A stretch of 9,957 bases of DNA from Bacteroidales bacterium (lineage in GTDB: Bacteria; Bacteroidota; Bacteroidia; Bacteroidales; ML635J-15): assembly GCA_028696755.1 (NCBI GenBank), contig JAQVGK010000083.1:1-9957 (forward strand), given 5' to 3'. Both the position numbers and the translations under genes were made by a program. Under the pieces are notes generated by a model. That model did no database searches, was not told the DNA's origin, and was given only the letters and a program-made list of their open reading frames with translations. Shown here piece after piece: positions 1 to 6,222 of this stretch (positions within the stretch are counted from its first letter, which is position 1; each line of letters opens with the position of its first letter).

Positions 1-5
1 AAACA

Positions 6-22
6 TGTCTGATTATCAGACA
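6..22. repeat. Short hairpin at window start
   Basis: TGTCTGA and TCAGACA form a perfect 7-bp stem around a 3-nt TTA loop. No clean T-tract follows directly, so it is not a textbook intrinsic terminator. It could still be the 3' end of an upstream transcript or a protein-binding site. The gene to its left is outside the window. Confidence 0.4.
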
Positions 23-24
23 CT

Positions 25-36
25 TACAAATTTGTA
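25..36. repeat. 12-bp perfect palindrome
   Basis: TACAAATTTGTA is a perfect 12-bp palindrome lying 2 bp after the preceding hairpin, within the 201-bp AT-rich leader of the DUF721 gene. It could be an operator for a dimeric regulator, but AT-rich palindromes also arise by chance. Confidence 0.3.
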
Positions 37-167
37 GAGCAAAAAAAAACAACTTTTTATGCGAAAAAACTCAATTTTAGCTTACTTTTTCTTTGAAACT
101 ATTTTTTTTCACGCAAGTTGGGTTAAAAATAAGTGTGTTTGATGTAAAATTTTATGTTTTTTTTTCT

Positions 168-175
168 GATATTTG
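168..175 (+). promoter_or_regulatory. Possible Bacteroidota -7 box upstream of the DUF721 gene
   Basis: GATATTTG matches the Bacteroidota sigma-ABfr -7 consensus TAnnTTTG at five of its six defined positions and lies 26 bp before the ATG. The nearest TTTG that could act as a -33 element (138-141) is a few bases further upstream than usual. This is a weak candidate promoter for the whole 202-4362 gene set. Confidence 0.22.
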
Positions 176-201
176 TACTGAAATAATACCGTTATTAATA
201 C

Positions 202-492
202 ATGCGACGCTCCGAGACTCTAAAATTAGGCGAATTGATTAAACAATCGATTACTGATAATAAACTGGAAGACGGTCTTGACAAGGTGCGTGTAAAAGAA
301 ATTTGGTTCGAAGTCGCAGGAACTTATGCAATTAAAGCAACAACTGAAGTTTATGCCGAAAATGGTAAGCTGTATGTCAGTTTAAATTCTTCAATAATTC
401 GTAGCGAAATTATGCTCATTCGCAGCGAATTAGTCAAAAGAATTAATCAACAGCTTGGTCGAAAATTCATTAACGAAATCGTTGTTCGCTAA
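202..492 (+). CDS. DUF721 (DciA-like) domain protein
   Basis: This 96-residue protein fits the small DUF721 family of Bacteroidota in length and pattern. It has an N-terminal helix with LGELIKQ, a central segment where the family usually has W (IWFEVAG, about residues 34-40), a beta segment LYVSLNSSIIRSEI (52-65), and a C-terminal amphipathic helix with LVKRINQQLG (77-86). The family includes DciA, the replicative-helicase loader of many bacteria lacking DnaC. The short Bacteroidota forms carry only the KH-like core, and their exact role is less certain. The ATG at 202 is the only sensible start. The stop codon overlaps the start of the carbamoyltransferase by one base (TAATG), which suggests translational coupling, although no functional link between the two families is known to me. 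There is no strong ribosome-binding site, as is normal for the phylum. Confidence 0.82.
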   Translation: MRRSETLKLGELIKQSITDNKLEDGLDKVRVKEIWFEVAGTYAIKATTEVYAENGKLYVSLNSSIIRSEIMLIRSELVKRINQQLGRKFINEIVVR

Positions 493-2345
493 TGTACATA
501 CTAGGGATATCTGCATATTATCACGATTCGGCAGCTTGTTTAATTTTCAACGACGAAGTTATTGCTGCTGCTCACGAAGAAAGATTTACTAGAATAAAAC
601 AAGATGAATCGTTTCCCGTAAATGCTGTTAAATACTGCTTAAACGAAGCGGGAATCTCTTTAAATGATCTCGAGGCGATTGTATATTACGAAAAACCATT
701 CCTCAAATTTGAGCGACTAATTGAATCATATTATCACTTTGCACCACTAGGATTGCCATCATTTGTAAAGTCCATACCAGTATGGGTAAAGGAAAAACTG
801 TTTGTTAAAGATGAGATTTATAAGCAACTTAAAAATGTAGGTGATTATAATCGTAAAAATATTAAACTTTATTTTTCTGAGCATCATTTGTCTCATGCTG
901 CTTCGGCTTATTTCGCATCAGGATTTGATCGAGCTGCCGTTTTAACTCTTGATGGGATGGGAGAGTGGGCATCAGCCTCTATTGCTCATGGGAATGCTAA
1001 CAATCTCCAAATAATTAAAGAACTTCATTACCCGAATTCTTTAGGTTTACTTTATTCGGCTTTTACTTACTTCCTAGGTTTTATGGTAAATAGTGGTGAG
1101 TATAAGCTTATGGGTTTAGCTCCTTACGGGAATCATAATTCCGATCAAGTAATTTCTTATAAGGAAATCATCCGTAGCAAACTCGTTGAAATAAAAGATG
1201 ATGGCAGCTTAAAGTTAAATATGAAATATTTTGCTTTTGCAACCGGATTAAAGATGATTAGAAATCAAAAGTGGGAGAAATTATTTGGTTTTAAAAGACG
1301 TTTGCCTCAGCATAATGTTGAGCAGCACCATTCGAATCTCGCACTTGCAATTCAGGAAATTACCGAAGAAATTGTTCTAAAAATGGCTGCCGAAGCTAAG
1401 CGTTTAACCGGCGAAGCTAATATTTGTCTGGCTGGAGGTGTTGCACTTAATTGTGTAGCAAATGCTGCATTGCATAATGAAAATATCTTCGAAAACATTT
1501 TTGTTCAGCCTGCTTCTGGCGATGCTGGTGGCGCATTGGGTGCTGCATATTCATATTTGTATTTACATAAGAAATTCCCAATCACTAAATCCGAAACCGA
1601 CAGAATGAAAGGTGCTTTTCTGGGGCCTGCATTTTCTGATACGGATGTGCTTAAAACTGCTCGTAAATATTCTGCAACTTATCATTATTTCGACAGCGAC
1701 CAAGCATTGTTTGAGTTTGCAGCGCAAAAAATTGCAACTGGAAATGTCGTTGGTTGGTTTCGCGGCAGAATGGAGTTCGGTCCGCGCGCTCTCGGCAACC
1801 GAAGTATTCTTGGCGATGCACGAAATCCCGAGATGCAAAAGAAACTTAATCTTAAAATTAAATTCCGAGAAGGATTTCGTCCTTTTGCACCTTCTGTGTT
1901 AGCTGAGGATACTAACGATTATTTTAATATTCACATCGATTCGCCTTACATGCTATTTACAGCACCAGTAAAACAAGAACTGCGAAATCCTCTTCCCGAG
2001 GATTATGAGAATATGGAGTTAATGACTCGCTTGTATGTGCAGCGATCTAGTGTTCCGGCAATAACGCATTGCGATTTCTCTGCACGTTTGCAAACTGTTC
2101 ATAAAGATACAAATCCCGATTATCATAGTTTGATAAACGAATTTAAAAGAATTACTGGTCTGTCAATTATTGTAAACACTAGTTTTAATGTTCGTGGCGA
2201 ACCTATTGTTTGTAATCCTGATGATGCGTTCAGGTGTTTCATGCGAACAGATATGGATATTTTAGTTATGCAGAATTATGTGTTTATGAAAGAAGATCAA
2301 AAAATAGATAAGAAAGTTTTTAACGATAAATTTAAACCCGATTAA
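492..2345 (+). CDS. Carbamoyltransferase, NodU/CmcH/TobZ (SxtI-like) family
   Basis: This 617-residue cytosolic enzyme is predicted to transfer a carbamoyl group from carbamoyl phosphate, through a carbamoyl-adenylate intermediate, to a hydroxyl group of a small molecule or sugar. The N-terminal Kae1/ASKHA-like domain starts MYILGISAYYHDSAA. It carries the metal-binding EHHLSHAA motif (about 130-137), LDGMGEW (153-159), and LAGGVALN (313-320) followed by QPASGDAGGALG (339-350). The C-terminal YrdC-like domain has GRMEFGPRALGNRSILGD (425-442), REGFRPFAPSVL (459-470) and NTSFNVRGEPIV (562-573). Length and motifs are complete for the family, with no sign of decay. The acceptor cannot be read from sequence. 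The next genes (DUF5989, SxtJ-like, SGNH hydrolase) match the sxtK, sxtJ and sxtL genes that accompany the sxtI carbamoyltransferase in saxitoxin clusters. This places the enzyme in the subgroup that works with a membrane partner set. Confidence 0.95.
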   Translation: MYILGISAYYHDSAACLIFNDEVIAAAHEERFTRIKQDESFPVNAVKYCLNEAGISLNDLEAIVYYEKPFLKFERLIESYYHFAPLGLPSFVKSIPVWVKEKLFVKDEIYKQLKNVGDYNRKNIKLYFSEHHLSHAASAYFASGFDRAAVLTLDGMGEWASASIAHGNANNLQIIKELHYPNSLGLLYSAFTYFLGFMVNSGEYKLMGLAPYGNHNSDQVISYKEIIRSKLVEIKDDGSLKLNMKYFAFATGLKMIRNQKWEKLFGFKRRLPQHNVEQHHSNLALAIQEITEEIVLKMAAEAKRLTGEANICLAGGVALNCVANAALHNENIFENIFVQPASGDAGGALGAAYSYLYLHKKFPITKSETDRMKGAFLGPAFSDTDVLKTARKYSATYHYFDSDQALFEFAAQKIATGNVVGWFRGRMEFGPRALGNRSILGDARNPEMQKKLNLKIKFREGFRPFAPSVLAEDTNDYFNIHIDSPYMLFTAPVKQELRNPLPEDYENMELMTRLYVQRSSVPAITHCDFSARLQTVHKDTNPDYHSLINEFKRITGLSIIVNTSFNVRGEPIVCNPDDAFRCFMRTDMDILVMQNYVFMKEDQKIDKKVFNDKFKPD

Positions 2346-2347
2346 AC

Positions 2348-2497
2348 ATGGAATTTCTAAAAGATTTTTGGTTGTTTCTTAAAGAAAGAAAAAAATATTG
2401 GCTGATTCCAATAATTATAGTGCTTTTGTTGGTCGGAATACTAATTGTGTTTGGTGGTTCCAGTTCGGTAGCACCTTTTGTTTATACTTTGTTCTAA
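2348..2497 (+). CDS. DUF5989 family small membrane peptide (SxtK-like)
   Basis: This short ORF of 49 residues begins MEFLKDFWLFLKERKKYW, continues into one hydrophobic helix (about 19-35, LIPIIIVLLLVGILIVF) and ends SSSVAPFVYTLF. That layout, with an amphipathic FWxFLKERKKxW head, one membrane span and a VAPFxYTLF tail, is the signature of the DUF5989 family. Members are almost always found beside NodU/CmcH-type carbamoyltransferases and SxtJ proteins; SxtK of the saxitoxin cluster is a comparable tiny protein. The ATG lies 2 bp after the carbamoyltransferase stop, so the two are surely co-transcribed. The basic, aromatic head could dock a cytosolic partner at the membrane; this is inference. 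Its biochemical role is unknown. It is short enough to be missed by automatic gene callers. Confidence 0.9.
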   Translation: MEFLKDFWLFLKERKKYWLIPIIIVLLLVGILIVFGGSSSVAPFVYTLF

Positions 2498-2552
2498 TTA
2501 TTAACATTATAAAAAGTGTTTAGTGGGTATGATTGAAGATTATGAGAAAAAT

Positions 2553-2685
2553 GCATGGAGCATGGCGCATGGAGCTCAGATCGCAATAATTTGTACATTT
2601 TTGCAAATATTAATACTAAATAATATTTTCAAAAAGTATAATTTGAATATTCAGCAGGAACAGCTCCATGCCCCATGCTCCATGC
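2553..2685. repeat. MITE-like inverted repeat with GCATGG-type arms
   Basis: The left arm (2553-2576) and right arm (2662-2685) are reverse complements over 24 bp with one mismatch, separated by an 85-bp very AT-rich loop. Each arm is built from a 7-bp word repeated in tandem, GCATGGN three times then GC. GCATGG-type intergenic repeats like this are familiar from Bacteroidota genomes. The element separates the DUF5989 gene from the SxtJ-like gene, which are normally close together, so it looks like an insertion. Both sides carry AAAT (2549-2552 and 2687-2690), too short to prove a target-site duplication. No transposase is encoded. A long stem-loop in mRNA is possible and could affect expression of the downstream genes. 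Confidence 0.85.
2594..2603 (+). promoter_or_regulatory. Promoter-like TACATTTTTG inside the inverted-repeat loop
   Basis: TACATTTTTG followed by CAAATATT resembles the Bacteroidota -7 element TAnnTTTG. It lies in the AT-rich loop of the inverted repeat, pointing toward the SxtJ-like and SGNH genes. No matching TTTG/TTG at the right distance upstream is clear, so support is weak. If it is active, the repeat would supply an internal promoter. Confidence 0.2.
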
Positions 2686-2730
2686 CAAATAACTAGTGAG
2701 TATAGTATTAGATTAGTAAATATTGAAGTT

Positions 2731-3090
2731 TTGAAAAAAGATAAGTACAGAAATATTGCCGATTGCTTAGTAATTACTGCTGGTTTAGTTGTAATTGGAT
2801 TGATTACAGAGATAGAAATTCTGTTTTATATTGCTGCTACAATTGGTGTTTTAACTGCTTTGGTTCCTCCACTAGCTAGTGCTACATCTTTTTTATGGAA
2901 TTGGATTGGTAAAATTTTAGGTTTTTTTGTATCAAAAATTGTTCTTACACTTGTTTTTTATATTGTTTTATTCCCATTTTCGATTTTACACAAACTTTTT
3001 TCAAAGAATAAGAGTATAAGTAACAGAAAAAAGGAAACTTACTGGGTAATTAAAGAAAAAAGAGAAATAGATTTTAATAAACTTTGGTAA
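2731..3090 (+). CDS. SxtJ family membrane protein (start uncertain)
   Basis: I place the ancestral start at the TTG at 2731, giving 119 residues that begin KKDKYRNIADCLVI after the initiator, as family members usually do. The reading frame is open further upstream to an ATG at 2668, which would give 140 residues. However, that ATG lies inside the right arm of the inverted repeat and encodes a repeat-derived head (MPHAPCQ). In the 119-residue form there are hydrophobic spans at about 10-27 and 31-49 and a longer one at 62-88. A basic tail ends TYWVIKEKREIDFNKLW, matching the conserved YW-containing C-terminus of SxtJ proteins. SxtJ proteins accompany carbamoyltransferases, DUF5989 and GDSL hydrolases; their function is unknown. 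The gene ends 3 bp before the SGNH hydrolase start, so the two are co-transcribed. Family assignment is firm; the start is not. Confidence 0.8.
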   Translation: MKKDKYRNIADCLVITAGLVVIGLITEIEILFYIAATIGVLTALVPPLASATSFLWNWIGKILGFFVSKIVLTLVFYIVLFPFSILHKLFSKNKSISNRKKETYWVIKEKREIDFNKLW

Positions 3091-3093
3091 TTA

Positions 3094-4362
3094 TTGTCGA
3101 AGCATAGCAGAATAATCCGTGTTGCCGCCCGAATTATCTTTTTTAGCTTGCTGATAGTTCATTTAGTGCTGCTTTTTCTGGGCAGAAGCTGGTTTCTTTC
3201 AACCTTGCTTTTCTACCCAGCGATCGGTTTATTTGTCATTTTTATAGTTAAAACGCTTTTTCTACGAAATCGTGATCTGCCTGCGCAACAATTTAAATTG
3301 AAGCAACTAAGGTATTCTGTTTTGTTTGTAGTATTGATTTTAATATTGACTGATTCTGGAATTCGGGTTTTTACAAAAAGATACAGAAGTTACAGCGAAA
3401 ACAATTATGGTTGGTTTTATTATTCTCCGTTTTATGATGGAGCATCTGATTTGAAAAAGTTTCTTTTTTCTAACAATACAAACGAATTCGATGTTCATCC
3501 ACCAAACTCTTCGTACAATTACACATCAGCAGACTTTAGTTTTGAGCATATTTATAATGAGTTTGGACTTCGAGAAAGAAAAAATATGACCGATTCGATA
3601 AAGGGTAAGTCACTTATTTTAACTGTCGGTGATTCATTTACCGAAGGAGTCGGAACATCTCAGGATTCGACCTGGCAAATAATTCTAGAGAAAAATTTGA
3701 ATAAAGCAGAATCGGAAAAATATTTTGTCGCAAATGCAGGAGTCTCTGGGAGCGATCCTGTTGAAACGTTTTTATTATGTACTAAACTTTCTAAAAAGTT
3801 TAATCCTGATTTTGTGATTCTGAGCTTTGGTAGTAACGATATCACCGACTTAATTCAAAGAGATAAATTTGAGATGGAGGATAACTCTGACAATTTTTTT
3901 CAACCTGCAGGATACTATTTTTATTCATGGTCATATCTTTTTAGGGTGTTTTCTTCTTGGATTTATGATTATCCCGAATTGTTTATGAATGAAGCGAAAT
4001 TTAGAAGTAAGTGCTCAAAATCAGCTAATCTGATTGCAGAAATATCCGAATCTGTTGTTGCTGATGGTCAAACAAAATATTACAAGACAATTGTTGTTTT
4101 TTATCCTGTTAAGCATGAGGTGATTACTGGAAGATACAACTTTCCAGAGTTGCAAAAAGCTATTGACGAACTAAAGAAAAATCCCAATATTCTTGTCGTA
4201 GATATTTTACAGTTTTATAATAACACCCAAGAATCTTTTATTATTCCAGCCGATATTCTTTATTGGCCTCGCGATGGTCATATGACACCAATAGGTTATA
4301 GAATGTGGGCAGAAATTCTTTCTTCGGAAATGATGGTTTCTGGAGTGCTTGAAGTGTATTAA
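3094..4362 (+). CDS. Membrane-anchored SGNH/GDSL hydrolase (SxtL-like position)
   Basis: This 422-residue protein has about three N-terminal membrane spans (about 12-30, 33-54 and 73-90), followed by a globular SGNH esterase domain likely exposed outside the inner membrane. The catalytic blocks are present in order: GDSFTEG with nucleophile Ser181, NAGVSGSD (214-221) for the oxyanion Gly, GSND (246-249) with Asn248, and RDGHMTPIGY with Asp394 and His396. The fold usually removes or transfers acyl groups on sugars or lipids; the substrate here is unknown. Translation is taken from a TTG at 3094, 3 bp after the SxtJ-like stop. No in-frame ATG lies before the first spans, so the non-ATG start is likely real. 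It ends the carbamoyltransferase module and corresponds in family to SxtL, the GDSL-type protein of saxitoxin clusters. Joint action on one carbamoylated or acylated envelope molecule is inference. Confidence 0.88.
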   Translation: MSKHSRIIRVAARIIFFSLLIVHLVLLFLGRSWFLSTLLFYPAIGLFVIFIVKTLFLRNRDLPAQQFKLKQLRYSVLFVVLILILTDSGIRVFTKRYRSYSENNYGWFYYSPFYDGASDLKKFLFSNNTNEFDVHPPNSSYNYTSADFSFEHIYNEFGLRERKNMTDSIKGKSLILTVGDSFTEGVGTSQDSTWQIILEKNLNKAESEKYFVANAGVSGSDPVETFLLCTKLSKKFNPDFVILSFGSNDITDLIQRDKFEMEDNSDNFFQPAGYYFYSWSYLFRVFSSWIYDYPELFMNEAKFRSKCSKSANLIAEISESVVADGQTKYYKTIVVFYPVKHEVITGRYNFPELQKAIDELKKNPNILVVDILQFYNNTQESFIIPADILYWPRDGHMTPIGYRMWAEILSSEMMVSGVLEVY

Positions 4363-4547
4363 CGAGATTAAATATGGGGGCGTGTATCTTTTGGCGTTAG
4401 TATTTCTTGCGCAAGCAAAACAAAAATCACTTGTGGTGATGAACTCGAACCATGACAAAAGATGTCCACAAAACCTGCCATCAAAAAAAAACACTTACTC
4501 AATTAAAATTTTTTCTATCTTTATAGGTTTATTTTATTACTTGTTTT
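4363..4547. other. 185-bp intergenic region between the SGNH hydrolase and the nrnA-like gene
   Basis: This gap separates the carbamoyltransferase module from the nrnA-FKBP-nadD operon. It holds a perfect 10-bp palindrome CTTGCGCAAG (4406-4415), a weak hairpin ATCAC/GTGAT (4426-4440), an A9 run (about 4483-4491) and a T-rich stretch just before the next gene. I see no convincing intrinsic terminator. A 69-codon frame crosses it (4349-4558) but overlaps both neighbours and looks non-coding. Confidence 0.5.
4516..4523 (+). promoter_or_regulatory. Candidate -7 promoter element for the nrnA-FKBP-nadD operon
   Basis: TATCTTTA matches five of the six defined positions of the Bacteroidota TAnnTTTG element and lies 24 bp before the ATG at 4548, a usual distance. 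The expected -33 TTTG about 20 bp upstream is poorly conserved (CTTAC near 4494-4498). It is the best promoter candidate in the only long gap before this operon. Confidence 0.3.
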
Positions 4548-5582
4548 ATGCCAGTTGATAAATTTACGAAAGAGTTGGAAATACTGGAACAGCGCATTGT
4601 TCAAAGTGGAAAAATTGTTATAGTTCCTCACTATAATCCCGATGGTGATGCCATAGGTTCTGCACTTGGTTTGTATATCGTTCTCAAAAAAATGGGCAAA
4701 AATGTTGAAGTGATTAGCCCAACATTGTATCCCGATTTTCTTAAATGGTTGCCATTTAATAATAAAATTCGTGTTTTAGGTAAAAAAACAGAATCTGATC
4801 CTCATATCTTTGAAGGAGCTGATTTACTGATAGGTGTCGATTTTAATGCACCAAGTCGAATCGATAACATTAAAGATAGATTTAATGCTTCAAAAGCATT
4901 CAAGGTATTAATCGACCATCATCCAAATCCCGAAAACTTTACAGATATTTTAATTTCGGACACATCTTATAGCTCGACTGCTGAGCTAGTGTTCGAAATT
5001 ATTGAGGCTACTGCATTAAAACCATATTTTGATAAGGATGCTGCAACTGCTTTATACACTGGCTTGATGACAGATACAGGTTCGTTCAGTTTTAACTCAT
5101 CATCACCTAATACATTTAGAGTTGTTGGCGAGATGATGAAAGCGGGTGTTGATAAAGATCGAACTTTTGATAAAGTTTATAATAGCTTTTCGTTCGATCG
5201 AATGAGATTCATGGGGCATGTAATGCTAAACAGAATGATCGTTATTCCCGAACTTAAAACTGGATATATTTACATCACTGCCAAAGATCGTAAAGACTTT
5301 AACGAGCAATTTGGAGATACCGAAAATTTTGTAAATATTCCTCTCGGTATAAAAGGCATAGTTTTTTCAGCAATCTTTATTGAGAGAGATAATTTTATTA
5401 AAATTAGTTTTCGATCCAAAGGAAGCTTCGATGTAAATAAATTTAGCTCTATGCATTTTAGTGGTGGAGGACATCGCAATGCTGCAGGAGGAGAAAGTCA
5501 TTCCTCTTTACACGAAACAACAGAAAAATTCGTTAGTGTATTACAAACTTATGCCGAAGAATTAAAGAATTATGAGTACTAA
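4548..5582 (+). CDS. nrnA: DHH/DHHA1 phosphoesterase, NrnA-like (oligoribonuclease / pAp phosphatase)
   Basis: This 344-residue cytosolic protein has all the metal-binding motifs of the DHH family: NPDGDAIGS with Asp32 and Asp34 (30-38), GVDFNAP with Asp98 (96-102), LIDHHPNP with Asp123-His124-His125 (121-128), and MTDTGSF with Asp176 (174-180). It ends with the DHHA1 substrate-binding motif GGGHRNAAGG (306-315). Length and layout fit NrnA proteins, which degrade 2-5-nt RNAs and/or dephosphorylate 3'-phosphoadenosine 5'-phosphate using Mn2+. The c-di-NMP-hydrolysing GdpP group is excluded because there are no PAS/GGDEF regions or membrane spans. Which NrnA-like activity dominates cannot be told from sequence. 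The last 11 bases overlap the start of the next gene, a GldI-like FKBP lipoprotein; a DHH phosphoesterase next to gldI is, as I recall it, also the arrangement in Flavobacterium. Confidence 0.92.
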   Translation: MPVDKFTKELEILEQRIVQSGKIVIVPHYNPDGDAIGSALGLYIVLKKMGKNVEVISPTLYPDFLKWLPFNNKIRVLGKKTESDPHIFEGADLLIGVDFNAPSRIDNIKDRFNASKAFKVLIDHHPNPENFTDILISDTSYSSTAELVFEIIEATALKPYFDKDAATALYTGLMTDTGSFSFNSSSPNTFRVVGEMMKAGVDKDRTFDKVYNSFSFDRMRFMGHVMLNRMIVIPELKTGYIYITAKDRKDFNEQFGDTENFVNIPLGIKGIVFSAIFIERDNFIKISFRSKGSFDVNKFSSMHFSGGGHRNAAGGESHSSLHETTEKFVSVLQTYAEELKNYEY

Positions 5583-6162
5583 AAAATTAAATATCCTTCT
5601 TTTAGTTGCAATTGTATCGTTTTTTGTTGCCTCATGTAACAACGAGAATACTAATCAGGAACAAAGTGCGCTGCCTTACTCTGTTGTGAAAAAGCTCCAT
5701 CGCCAAGAATTGCTAGATTGGAACAAAGGACTTGTTTCGATTGATTACAGCGTTATACAGAAGTTTATCGAGCGTCGAAAATGGGATATGCAGGTAACAG
5801 AAAGTGGTTTGTACTGGCAAATATATTCTCAAACTGATGATATAAAAGCCGAAGATGGATTGATTGCATTATTCTCATATAAAACATCTTTACTCGACGG
5901 TACCTTGATTTATTCGTCAGAAGAATTTGGAAATAGAGAGTTACACCTTGGGCATAATCAGGACGAACTGGGCTTAAACGAAGGAATATTGATGATGAAA
6001 AAAGGTGAAAAAGCAAGATTTATTATGCCTCCACATCTAGCTTTTGGTGTTCCAGGTGATGGATTTAGAGTTCCTTATTATTCTGTTTTGGTTTACGAAA
6101 TAGAACTTCTGGATCTTTATTCGCCCGAACAGGAAGTAGTTATGGAAGACGGATGGTATTAG
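5572..6162 (+). CDS. FKBP-type peptidyl-prolyl isomerase lipoprotein, single domain (GldI-like)
   Basis: This 196-residue predicted lipoprotein has a signal peptide (KKLNILLLVAIVSFFVASC) with lipobox VASC and the lipidated residue Cys22. After a linker (23-72) there is one FKBP domain (about 73-182) with ESGLYW, SYKTSLLDG, a degenerate flap, GILMMKKGEKARFIMPPHLAFG and VPYYSVLVYEIELL. FKBP12 Tyr26 is kept as Tyr103. The usual F-D pair after the DG turn is replaced by Ile113-Tyr114, and the pocket Tyr82 equivalent is Phe159, so catalytic isomerase activity may be reduced. It should sit in the periplasm or outer membrane. Size, lipobox and place downstream of a DHH phosphoesterase resemble GldI, the FKBP lipoprotein tied to gliding/type IX secretion in Flavobacterium. 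No other gld gene is visible, so I leave the symbol blank. Its start lies inside the upstream gene (11-bp overlap). Confidence 0.88.
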   Translation: MSTKKLNILLLVAIVSFFVASCNNENTNQEQSALPYSVVKKLHRQELLDWNKGLVSIDYSVIQKFIERRKWDMQVTESGLYWQIYSQTDDIKAEDGLIALFSYKTSLLDGTLIYSSEEFGNRELHLGHNQDELGLNEGILMMKKGEKARFIMPPHLAFGVPGDGFRVPYYSVLVYEIELLDLYSPEQEVVMEDGWY

Positions 6163-6202
6163 GAGTTATAAATGCGAAGTTAGGAGTGCAAAGTTTAACT
6201 TT
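6159..6202. repeat. Short direct repeat and palindrome in the FKBP spacer
   Basis: TTAGGAGT occurs at 6159-6166, overlapping the stop codon, and again at 6180-6187, 21 bp apart. AAAGTTTAACTTT (6190-6202) is a 6-bp stem with one central base. This is the only junction in the nrnA-nadD operon that does not overlap, so the 60-bp spacer looks like a remnant of a small intergenic repeat rather than a promoter. Confidence 0.45.
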
Positions 6203-6222
6203 TTAAATTTAATTTTAGAGAT

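Noticed and set aside
1563..1902. Frames on both strands inside the carbamoyltransferase gene (91 and 96 codons)
   Set aside because: They lie wholly within a complete, motif-rich carbamoyltransferase and their translations show no domain; they are shadow frames.
492..2345. A tRNA-modifying TsaD/Kae1 or HypF protein
   Set aside because: The N-terminal domain is related, but the length, the C-terminal FGPRALGNRSI and NTSFNVRGEPIV motifs and the absence of acylphosphatase or zinc-finger domains identify a NodU/CmcH carbamoyltransferase.
2553..2685. Insertion sequence or complete transposon
   Set aside because: The inverted repeat encloses only 85 bp of AT-rich, non-coding DNA with no transposase frame; at most it is a non-autonomous element.
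492..4362. A saxitoxin biosynthesis cluster
   Set aside because: Only the accessory carbamoyltransferase, small membrane and GDSL-type families are present; the polyketide/amidinotransferase core genes are absent, and these accessory families are common outside toxin clusters.
4349..4558. A 69-codon + strand frame crossing the gap between the SGNH hydrolase and the nrnA-like gene
   Set aside because: It overlaps the ends of both flanking genes in another frame, has no recognisable motif, and its composition looks like translated intergenic DNA.
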